This document shows positions 36,430-43,606 of a stretch of 64,000 nt of DNA, piece by piece (position 1 is the stretch's first letter; every line of letters starts with the position of its first letter). The notes below the pieces were generated by a model, which was not told the origin of the DNA, did no database searches, and worked only from the letters and a program-made list of their open reading frames with translations. The DNA comes from Fidelibacterota bacterium (lineage in GTDB: Bacteria; Fidelibacterota; UBA8477; JABMPR01): NCBI GenBank assembly GCA_018673925.1, contig JABHBL010000096.1, positions 1-64,000 of the forward strand, given 5' to 3'. The position numbers were made by a program, and so were the translations under genes.

Positions 36430-39108
36430 CTAATCCAAAAGTGACCGCATCACATACTGGAGGATACCACCGTGGCGATAGTATTCCAACTCGTTGGGAG
36501 TATCAATCCGAGTCGTTGCCATAAATGAAAATTGACTCCCGTCTGTTCTGGTACACTTGACTTCCATTTCTTTACCTGGTTTAAGTCCCTCTGAGATTCC
36601 AGCAATAGAGAAAGTCTCCTCACCAGTTAATCCTAGGTTCACCCGGCCCTCACCCTCGTTGAATTGCAATGGTAATACACCCATCCCTATCAAGTTGCTA
36701 CGATGAATTCGCTCGAAACTCTCAGCAACAACCGCTTTAACACCCAAAAGATAGGTTCCCTTGGCTGCCCAATCACGGCTGGAACCTGTACCATATTCTT
36801 TTCCAGCAATAACCACCAGGGAGGTCCCTTCGGCTTTATAGGACATGGCCCCATCATATATGGTGGTTACTTCACCTTCAGGTAATTTTTTTGTAAAACC
36901 ACCCTCAGTGCCTGGAGCTAAGAGATTGCGGAGACGAATGTTTGCAAAAGTTCCGCGCATCATGACTTCATGATTTCCACGGCGGCTGCCATATGAGTTG
37001 AAGTCTTTCACATCAGTTCCATTTGATATAAGGTATTTACCAGCCGGTGTATCAGCCTTGAAGGCGCCAGCGGGTGAAATGTGATCTGTGGTTACAGAGT
37101 CGCCGAGAAGTGCCAGAGCCCGTGCATCTGTGATGTCACTGAGTATGCCATGTTCGCGGCTCATTCCCTCAAAGAATGAAGGTTTGCGGATATAGGTGGA
37201 ATCTGCTTCCCAATCGAAGGTATTGCCCTCAGGAATGGTCAAGCCTTTCCAGGCAGCATCTCCGCTGAACACATCGGCATATTTACTGATGAATTGTTCA
37301 GGTTTTACTGCTAGAGCTACAGCTTCTGCAATTTCAGTAGAGGTTGGCCAGATGTCTTTCAGGAAGACCTCGTTACCCTGTTTATCCTGGCCAAGTGATT
37401 CGGTGGCCAGATCAATATTCATGGTGCCAGCCAGAGCGTAGGCGACTACCAGTGGAGGGGAAGCTAGATAGTTGGCTTTGACATGGGGATTGACGCGTCC
37501 TTCAAAATTTCGATTTCCTGATAACACTGAAGTCACCACAAGATCACCCGCTTCCACTGCAGAAGATACGGGAGCAGGTAGAGGTCCGCTGTTTCCGATA
37601 CAGGTGGTGCAACCATATCCAACCAGATTGAATTTAAGCTGATCCAGGTAGGGGGTGAGACCAGCTGCCTCCAGATAGTCCGTCACAACTTTGGATCCAG
37701 GCGCCAGGCTGGGTTTGACCCAGGGTTTGATATCCAGACCGAGTTCCACGGCTTTCTTAGCCACCAGACCAGCACCAACCAGAACACTAGGGTTTGAGGT
37801 GTTAGTACAGGAGGTAATAGCAGCAATAACGACATCGCCATCCTTTAATTGATATTCGCTTCCCTCAACATCAGAAGCGCCTTTGCTGTCTCCCTTGAGA
37901 ACCTCAAGATCCCTCATCCACGTGATTTTGGATTTAGATAATTCGATACGATCCTGAGGGCGTTTGGGTCCAGAAATGGATGGAACAACCGTATTCATAT
38001 CCAATTCAAGATTTGCTGAATACACTGCCTGGTCAACACCAGCTTCATAAAACATCCCCTGGGCCTTGGTGTAGGCCTCCACCAGAGCAACCTGCTCAGC
38101 ATCGCGACCACTAAATTTCAGATAATTGATAGTTGCGGCATTCACAGGGAAGTAGCCCATGGTGGCACCATATTCTGGAGCCATATTGGCGATAGTTGCC
38201 TGATCTTCAAGGCTGAGGTTGGCAATACCTTCACCATAAAATTCAACAAATTTTCCAACCACGCCAGCTTCGCGAAGCATCTGCACAACGGTAAGTACCA
38301 GATCTGTGGCAGTGGTGCCTTCAGCCATTTTACCTGTAAGTTTGAATCCAATAACTTGAGGGATAAGCATTGAGATAGGCTGACCAAGCATGACTGCTTC
38401 GGCTTCAATACCACCTACACCCCAACCCAGGACACCTAGTCCATTAATCATGGTTGTGTGTGAATCAGTACCAACTAGTGAATCAGGATATATTTGGATT
38501 CCATCTTCAGTTTCTTTTTTAAAGACTACCTGGGCTAAGTATTCCAGGTTGATTTGGTGGATGATACCGGTGTCCGGTGGAACCACACGAAAGTTTTCGA
38601 ATGCTTCTTGTCCCCAACGTAAAAATCCGTAACGCTCACGATTTCGCTCCATTTCAATGGTGGCATTTTCGGCAAAGGCTCCAAGGGAACCAAATTTGTC
38701 CACTTGCACGGAATGATCAATGACCAGATCGGCAGGTTGCAAGGGATTGATTTTTTCAGGATTTCCACCGAGATCAGCCATGGTGTCACGCATCACGGCC
38801 AGATCTACCACTGCAGGAACGCCAGTAAAATCCTGTAAGAGAACACGACTGGGTCTTAATTGGATTTCATGTGAAGGTGGTTGATTGGCATCCCAGTCCA
38901 AAACGGCTTCAACATCGGTACTTGTAACTGTGATGTCATCTTCAAAACGCAGCATGTTTTCCAACAGTACTTTGTGAGCAATGGGAAGCTTGCTTAACTT
39001 GTGTTCTGCATTTAGCTTAGAGAGATCGAAATACTCAAATTCTTGACCATTGAGATGCAGGGTTGACCGGGTCTTAAAACTATCTAATGATTTTGATTTG
39101 CTAGCCAT
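36430..39108 (-). CDS. acnA: Aconitate hydratase, AcnA type
   Basis: This 892-residue [4Fe-4S] enzyme of the TCA cycle interconverts citrate and isocitrate through aconitate. It is of the AcnA/IRP1 type by domain order and motifs: [24 protein letters not shown], the first cluster Cys in [20 protein letters not shown], the other two in [15 protein letters not shown], and the swivel-domain motifs [24 protein letters not shown] and [17 protein letters not shown] (motifs given in overlapping short form). A CAGGAG site lies before the ATG. It is a single-gene unit divergent from the sulfur operon. Confidence 0.96.
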   Translation of the reverse strand: MASKSKSLDSFKTRSTLHLNGQEFEYFDLSKLNAEHKLSKLPIAHKVLLENMLRFEDDITVTSTDVEAVLDWDANQPPSHEIQLRPSRVLLQDFTGVPAVVDLAVMRDTMADLGGNPEKINPLQPADLVIDHSVQVDKFGSLGAFAENATIEMERNRERYGFLRWGQEAFENFRVVPPDTGIIHQINLEYLAQVVFKKETEDGIQIYPDSLVGTDSHTTMINGLGVLGWGVGGIEAEAVMLGQPISMLIPQVIGFKLTGKMAEGTTATDLVLTVVQMLREAGVVGKFVEFYGEGIANLSLEDQATIANMAPEYGATMGYFPVNAATINYLKFSGRDAEQVALVEAYTKAQGMFYEAGVDQAVYSANLELDMNTVVPSISGPKRPQDRIELSKSKITWMRDLEVLKGDSKGASDVEGSEYQLKDGDVVIAAITSCTNTSNPSVLVGAGLVAKKAVELGLDIKPWVKPSLAPGSKVVTDYLEAAGLTPYLDQLKFNLVGYGCTTCIGNSGPLPAPVSSAVEAGDLVVTSVLSGNRNFEGRVNPHVKANYLASPPLVVAYALAGTMNIDLATESLGQDKQGNEVFLKDIWPTSTEIAEAVALAVKPEQFISKYADVFSGDAAWKGLTIPEGNTFDWEADSTYIRKPSFFEGMSREHGILSDITDARALALLGDSVTTDHISPAGAFKADTPAGKYLISNGTDVKDFNSYGSRRGNHEVMMRGTFANIRLRNLLAPGTEGGFTKKLPEGEVTTIYDGAMSYKAEGTSLVVIAGKEYGTGSSRDWAAKGTYLLGVKAVVAESFERIHRSNLIGMGVLPLQFNEGEGRVNLGLTGEETFSIAGISEGLKPGKEMEVKCTRTDGSQFSFMATTRIDTPNELEYYRHGGILQYVMRSLLD

Positions 39109-39268
39109 GGGGGCTCCTGAAATTTATTGGGTTGTTCAATGATATGTCATGTAAGGGAGTGGTATATTTTATCATGCTAAACACCTTACAAACTAAGCTT
39201 TTGCTTACCAAAATCAATTGCCATAAGTACATGCAACATGCAGTCGTTAATTTACGCACATATTCAGC

Positions 39269-39296
39269 TTGACATATATAGCAAAAACGCTATATT
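39269..39296 (+). promoter_or_regulatory. Promoter with embedded palindromic operator for the sulfur operon
   Basis: TTGACA (39269-39274) and TATATT (39291-39296) are sixteen bases apart, a good sigma-70-type promoter. Between and overlapping them is the perfect palindrome ATATAGC-N6-GCTATAT (39276-39295). It lies about 40 bases before the ArsR-type start codon, so the repressor encoded there is the obvious candidate to bind it and block RNA polymerase. Both halves are seen in the sequence; the binding is inferred. Confidence 0.75.
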
Positions 39297-39334
39297 GGTG
39301 ACCTAAATTGTCACAAAGCTCTATTTTTCTGATC

Positions 39335-39685
39335 ATGAATGAAGTAAAGCATATATCATTTTTCGAAGTTGCCTCCAAAGTTCTCAAAGCTTTGGGACAT
39401 CCTGAGCGTCTTCGAATCGTTGAATACCTACAGGCTGGAGAACGAAATGTTGGAGATATCCAACGTGAAATTGGTTTATCACAACCAATCACCTCTCAAC
39501 ATCTGCGATATATGCAACGCCATAACATCCTGACCTCACGTCGGGAGGGCACGCGTCTTTACTACTTTCTGGCCAGTGATCTTATCCGCAAACTTCTGGA
39601 TTGCATGCATTCATGCAAAGTGAGCCTGGATTCCGGCGATATGCAAGTCGGGGACATCTTTCCAGAGATAAAAAGGAGTATTTAG
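39335..39685 (+). CDS. ArsR-family repressor, probable persulfide/thiol sensor
   Basis: I start at the ATG at 39335; a TTG at 39308 would only add an unlikely tail (116 residues from the ATG). The winged helix is clear: VLKALGHPERLRIVEYLQAGERNVGDIQREIGLSQPITSQHLRYMQ (overlapping segments) and the wing LTSRREGTRLYYF. The only cysteines are in the C-terminal helix, DCMHSC (Cys-x3-Cys). Persulfide-sensing ArsR proteins (SqrR, BigR) use two cysteines, one of them in this helix. Here both would be on the same helix, so the chemistry may differ. It heads the sulfur-transfer gene run and has a palindrome in its promoter. Confidence 0.82.
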   Translation: MNEVKHISFFEVASKVLKALGHPERLRIVEYLQAGERNVGDIQREIGLSQPITSQHLRYMQRHNILTSRREGTRLYYFLASDLIRKLLDCMHSCKVSLDSGDMQVGDIFPEIKRSI

Positions 39686-39687
39686 AA

Positions 39688-39924
39688 ATGAGTGAAATGA
39701 ATTTTGATCAGGTATTGGATTGTAAGGGCATGAATTGCCCTCTGCCAGTAATCAAAACAAAAAAAGCTATTGATGCTATGGACAGTGGACAGGTTTTAAA
39801 AATGGTTGCCACGGATCCAGGATCAAAAAATGATATTTCAGCCTGGGCATCTCGCACGGGCAACGAACTTCTGAATAGCGAGCAGACGGATGAAGGATAC
39901 GTATTCTTCATTCAGAAGAAATAG
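39688..39924 (+). CDS. tusA: TusA-family sulfur carrier
   Basis: This 78-residue protein starts at the ATG at 39688, nine bases after AAAAGGAG and two bases after the ArsR stop codon. The active-site motif is DCKGMNCPLPVIKTKKAI (Cys-Pro-x-Pro), followed by the conserved MVATDPGSKNDISAWASRTG and FFIQKK. TusA carries persulfide on the CPxP cysteine and passes it to partners such as DsrE or to oxidation and tRNA-thiolation pathways. The DsrE-like gene next door suggests the oxidation/trafficking role. Confidence 0.95.
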   Translation: MSEMNFDQVLDCKGMNCPLPVIKTKKAIDAMDSGQVLKMVATDPGSKNDISAWASRTGNELLNSEQTDEGYVFFIQKK

Positions 39925-39941
39925 GCTGGAGGCATACACTT

Positions 39942-40457
39942 ATGAGTGAATCAAAACCAAAACGTCTGGCAATAATCGCCTCCCAGGGTACGCTGGATTG
40001 GGCATACCCGCCATTTATTCTGGCCTCTACGGCAGCTGCAATGGATATGGAAGTAGGAGTATTTTTTACCTTCTACGGTTTGACCCTTTTAAATAAGAAA
40101 ATTGAAGCAAATGTAGCACCTCAGACCAATCCGGCCATGCCCATGAAAATGCCCTTTGGTCCAGAGGGTTTTCAGAGTATCCAATGGCCTATCCCAAATA
40201 TTCTGGCAAACAATATTCCAGGATATGAAAGCATGGCGACTTCATTCATGAAGAAAACCTTTGCCAATAAAGGTGTAGCCAGTATTGAAGAATTACGAGA
40301 AATGTGTGTTGATATGGGTGTCCGAATGATTGGATGCCAGATGACTATGGATGTTTTTGGATTCGAAGCCGATGACTTTATTGATGGTGTTGAACTTGGT
40401 GGTGCAGCGAGCTTTCTTGAGTTTGCAGCGGATTCAGATATATCGTTGTTTGTCTAA
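39942..40457 (+). CDS. DsrE2-like sulfurtransferase
   Basis: This 171-residue protein of the DsrE/DsrF/DrsH superfamily has RLAIIASQGTLDWAYPPFILA at the N-terminus, GVFFTFYGLTLL, and the conserved cysteine in GVRMIGCQMTMDVFGF, the pattern of the DsrE2 group found with TusA and persulfide enzymes. DsrE2 proteins exchange sulfane sulfur with TusA. Central DsrE2 proteins of some organisms have membrane segments; none is obvious here beyond a weak hydrophobic stretch. The stop codon directly abuts the next start (TAAATG). Confidence 0.88.
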   Translation: MSESKPKRLAIIASQGTLDWAYPPFILASTAAAMDMEVGVFFTFYGLTLLNKKIEANVAPQTNPAMPMKMPFGPEGFQSIQWPIPNILANNIPGYESMATSFMKKTFANKGVASIEELREMCVDMGVRMIGCQMTMDVFGFEADDFIDGVELGGAASFLEFAADSDISLFV

Positions 40458-40709
40458 ATGAGTTTAAACGGAGCAGATTATAGCGCTGATGCCCACATTG
40501 AGCTGGGTACCTGTGGCATGGGAATGCCAGTTATTCGCTCTCATCAGAAGATCAAAAGCATGGGTATGGGCGAGGTTCTTGAAGTTTCAAGCGCTCATCC
40601 CTGAAGCGAGCCAGATCTCAAGGCCTGGTGCAGAGCCTCCGGACAAAAACTCCTGGATATAAAGCAGGTTGGACAGAGTAAACACTTCTTTATCCAACGG
40701 ATGAAATGA
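40458..40709 (+). pseudogene. Second TusA-like gene interrupted by an in-frame TGA
   Basis: From the ATG at 40458 the frame encodes 48 residues (ELGTCGMGMPVIRSHQKIKS ... VLEVSSAHP). A TGA follows at 40602-40604, and the same frame then continues for 34 residues (SEPDLKAWCRASGQKLLDIK, ending FFIQRMK) to a second TGA at 40707. Both halves align with TusA; the TGA replaces the glycine of the usual DPGS. No frameshift occurs and the end is placed for the next ribosome site. The CPxP cysteine also appears lost, since GMNCPLPV corresponds to GMGMPV. It is either a nonsense-mutated copy or, less likely, a recoded selenoprotein. A 7-bp hairpin with a GTG loop (40621-40638) lies at a distance compatible with a bacterial SECIS. 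Confidence 0.8.
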
Positions 40710-40725
40710 TAAACGAGGAGAGATT

Positions 40726-41883
40726 ATGTTAACCCCTTACTCAGCTAATGAACTTTTTAACTGGCTCAGACAGAAGGATGATTTTCTGCTGTTAGATGTG
40801 AGGAACGAAGAAGACTTTGGTCGCTTTCAAGTAGAAAGCCCACATAAAGTCGATATGTTGAATGTTCCTTACTTCGACTTTATGGAAGAAGAAGAGACCT
40901 CGGTAGCCAAGGTTCCTCGGAATAAAAAGATCAAGGTGGTTTGTGCTAAAGAAGGTTCAGCCCAATATGTTGGTGAAATCCTGGAAAGTCATGGCTTTGA
41001 GGATGTTGGATATCTCAAGGAAGGCATTGTCTCCTGGGGTAATATGCTGGCACCGGTCAGAGTCAATGAGGAAGGTGAAGCCTTTGAGGTGTGGCAGTTT
41101 ATTCGGCCCGGGAAGGCTTCATTAAGCTGGGGAGTCATCTCCGAAGGTGAACTGAGCATTTTTGATCCCTCACGAAACCTTGAATTCTATACCGAATTTG
41201 CCGCCGAACATGGTTGTAAAATCACACAAACTTTTGAAACACATCTTCAAGCTGATTATATCAGCGGCAGTCGTTTTATTTCAAAAGCAGTGGGTTCAAA
41301 AGTCTATGGACACTCCGGTGACTTTATGGGTGCCAGCTTTGATTATACTGCCGTCCAGAATGGGGATATTTTCAAAGCTTCTCCAAACGGACCAGACATC
41401 GAAGTCGTGCATTCCCCCGGTCATACTCCAGGAAGTACCTGCTACAAAATTGATGATACCTTTGTGGTATCTGGTGACACCATTTTCCTCGTATCATTAG
41501 GTCGTCCTGATCTGGGCGGGAAGGCAGTGGAATGGGCTGGCATGCTCTATGAGACCATGACCCAAAAGATAAAGACCATGGATCCTACACTCCAGATATT
41601 ACCCGGTCACTATATTGAGTGGGCTGAAGCCGATGAGGATCTGGTATTCATGGACACACTCCAGAATATCCTGGATAGCAATGCCGCTATTTATGGCATC
41701 TCAACTGAAGCCGATTTTGTGGAATTCATAAAACAAAACATTCGTAAACAACCTGATGTATATGCTGAAATTCGCAAAGTAAATGCTGGTTGGCTTGATC
41801 CAGAGGATGATGAACAGTCCTCAATGGATCTTGGTAAAAATGAATGTGCAGCCTCAGCATACGCTGCTCAACAGTCAGCCTGA
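40726..41883 (+). CDS. Rhodanese/metallo-beta-lactamase fusion, persulfide dioxygenase-like
   Basis: This 385-residue protein has an N-terminal rhodanese domain (residues 1-115: LLLDVRNEEDFGRFQ, catalytic Cys73 in KVVCAKEGSAQYV, and GYLKEGIVSWG). A metallo-beta-lactamase domain follows, with FETHLQADYISGS, VHSPGHTPGSTCY, VVSGDTIFLVSLGRPDLGG and ILPGHY. The combination resembles CstB-type persulfide dioxygenases, which oxidise persulfides to sulfite or thiosulfate. The first metal motif reads H-x-Q-x-D-Y instead of H-x-H-x-D-H, a variant I know from related rhodanese fusions but of uncertain activity. A GAGGAG site precedes the ATG. It fits between sulfur carriers and the oxidoreductase. Confidence 0.82.
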   Translation: MLTPYSANELFNWLRQKDDFLLLDVRNEEDFGRFQVESPHKVDMLNVPYFDFMEEEETSVAKVPRNKKIKVVCAKEGSAQYVGEILESHGFEDVGYLKEGIVSWGNMLAPVRVNEEGEAFEVWQFIRPGKASLSWGVISEGELSIFDPSRNLEFYTEFAAEHGCKITQTFETHLQADYISGSRFISKAVGSKVYGHSGDFMGASFDYTAVQNGDIFKASPNGPDIEVVHSPGHTPGSTCYKIDDTFVVSGDTIFLVSLGRPDLGGKAVEWAGMLYETMTQKIKTMDPTLQILPGHYIEWAEADEDLVFMDTLQNILDSNAAIYGISTEADFVEFIKQNIRKQPDVYAEIRKVNAGWLDPEDDEQSSMDLGKNECAASAYAAQQSA

Positions 41884-41938
41884 TCAGAAAAAAATTAATG
41901 AGAACACCCAAATTCATAGAATGGGGGAGACCTGAATA

Positions 41939-43549
41939 ATGAATTATGGCTTTGTAATAGACAATCGCAAATGTATCGGCTGTCATGCCTGTACGGTTGC
42001 GTGTAAGTCTGAACATGATGTGGCCATCGGTGTCAATCGCACCCATGTGAAGTACATTGAAAAGGGTGTCTTTCCAGATGCGAGTCGCTCCTTTTCCGTA
42101 CATCGCTGCAACCACTGTGAAGATGCACCCTGTACCACAATCTGTCCCACGTCAGCACTCCATACCCGCATGGATGGTATTGTCGATTTTGACAATGATC
42201 GTTGTATTGGTTGTAAATCCTGCATGCAGGCTTGTCCCTATGACGCCCTGTATATCGATCCAGATACCAATACGGCAGCCAAGTGTAATTACTGTGCTCA
42301 CCGGGTTGATACTGGATACGAACCTGCCTGCGTGGTGATTTGTCCAACGGAGGCTATCATTTCAGGTGATCTGGATGATGCCCATTCAAAAATTGCTTCC
42401 TTTGTAGCAATGGAGCATGTGGTGACACGGAAACCCGAAAAAGGCACTACACCGAATCTTTACTATATCGAGGGTGACTCAGATATGCTCACACCCAGCA
42501 ATGCTGAACGTCGAGATAATTATATCTGGAGCGAACAAGCCTCAGGAGTGGGTCATCACGCCCCGGCTGCCGCAACAACTGAGCGCACAGAGAGTCAAGC
42601 TGATCTCCTTGTTCAAATGGCCATTGAATCCCATGCCAAGAATGGAACGCAACCTGATCAGCGGGCCATTGATAAAGTTCTGGAAGAAATCAAGGCCGAG
42701 GAGCAAAGTGCAACCCGTCGTGTATACGATTCACCTGCCAAAGGTGTACTCTGGGGCTGGGAAGTTCCTGCCTACATCTGGACAAAATCGGTGGCCACTG
42801 GTTTGCTCCTGGTATTGGCACTGACCTCCTGGTTTGGAGCAGCAGCAGACTCAACTCTTGAGTTTAACGGCTATATGGCAGCCATTGTTTTTATGATGTT
42901 AACGGGAGGTTTGCTGGTCAAGGATCTTGATAGACCAGATCGCTTCCTCTATGTCTTGCTGAGACCCAACTGGTCCTCATGGCTGGTGCGGGGTGGCTAT
43001 TTGATTACTGTCTTTGGAGCTATTATCACTGCTTTGATGGCAGATAATTTCTTTGATCTCGGTTTCCGAACCCTGCTCATCAATCTGACGGCTCCTGTCG
43101 CTCTTTTAACAGCTATTTATACGGCCTTTCTATTGGCACAGGCCAAAGGCCGTGATCTCTGGGGAAGTCATCTGGCTCCGGTACATATGTTGATTCATGC
43201 TTTGATAGCAGGGTCGGCAGGCTGGTTATTTCTTGGCGGTGTAGATTCTATTTTGACCTTGCTCATCCTGAAATTGGCCGTATTGGTAAACTTGGCTCTT
43301 ATCGGACTTGAGTTCATCACACCTCACGCGACTTCAGATACAAAAAGAGCCCATCATCTCATGATTTCAGGTTTTTATTCCAGGCATTTCATGCTGGGTA
43401 TCATTATGGGAAATCTGGTTCCATTGATCATGCTCTTTACGCTTGACACAGAATTGATGTTACTCATTGCCGCTGGACTCTCAGCAGCTGGTATTTTTAT
43501 CACCGAATTTGTGCGTGTGAGAGTACCTCAATTAATCCCCTTGAGTTAA
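41939..43549 (+). CDS. Fused iron-sulfur (PsrB-like) and NrfD/PsrC membrane subunit
   Basis: This 536-residue protein combines two usual subunits. Residues 1-165 hold four [4Fe-4S] sites: CIGCHACTVAC, CNHCEDAPCTTIC, CIGCKSCMQAC and CNYCAHRVDTGYEPACVVIC. A linker of about 100 residues follows. From residue 270 come eight membrane helices of the NrfD/PsrC type, with the signature DLDRPDRFLYVLLRPNWSSW and the SRHFMLGIIMGN helix near the end. It would pass electrons between the quinone pool and the molybdoenzyme encoded next. Neither protein has a Tat signal, so the catalytic side faces the cytoplasm, as in Soe-type sulfite dehydrogenases. A GGGGGAG site precedes the ATG. Confidence 0.9.
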   Translation: MNYGFVIDNRKCIGCHACTVACKSEHDVAIGVNRTHVKYIEKGVFPDASRSFSVHRCNHCEDAPCTTICPTSALHTRMDGIVDFDNDRCIGCKSCMQACPYDALYIDPDTNTAAKCNYCAHRVDTGYEPACVVICPTEAIISGDLDDAHSKIASFVAMEHVVTRKPEKGTTPNLYYIEGDSDMLTPSNAERRDNYIWSEQASGVGHHAPAAATTERTESQADLLVQMAIESHAKNGTQPDQRAIDKVLEEIKAEEQSATRRVYDSPAKGVLWGWEVPAYIWTKSVATGLLLVLALTSWFGAAADSTLEFNGYMAAIVFMMLTGGLLVKDLDRPDRFLYVLLRPNWSSWLVRGGYLITVFGAIITALMADNFFDLGFRTLLINLTAPVALLTAIYTAFLLAQAKGRDLWGSHLAPVHMLIHALIAGSAGWLFLGGVDSILTLLILKLAVLVNLALIGLEFITPHATSDTKRAHHLMISGFYSRHFMLGIIMGNLVPLIMLFTLDTELMLLIAAGLSAAGIFITEFVRVRVPQLIPLS

Positions 43550-43606
43550 GAGGGAGTTGAGCATGCTGAATAATTTGTTCTTTAATGAAGGACCGGGGAA
43601 ATAATT

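Noticed and set aside
39601-39687. Upstream start of the first TusA gene inside arsR
   Set aside because: The extra 29 residues are the arsR coding sequence in another frame; AAAAGGAG directly before 39688 decides the start.
40602-40604. TGA as a reassigned sense codon in this organism
   Set aside because: Many genes here end cleanly in TGA at overlapping or tightly spaced junctions, for example 30070-30072 and 47959-47961, so TGA is a stop in general. Only site-specific recoding could apply.
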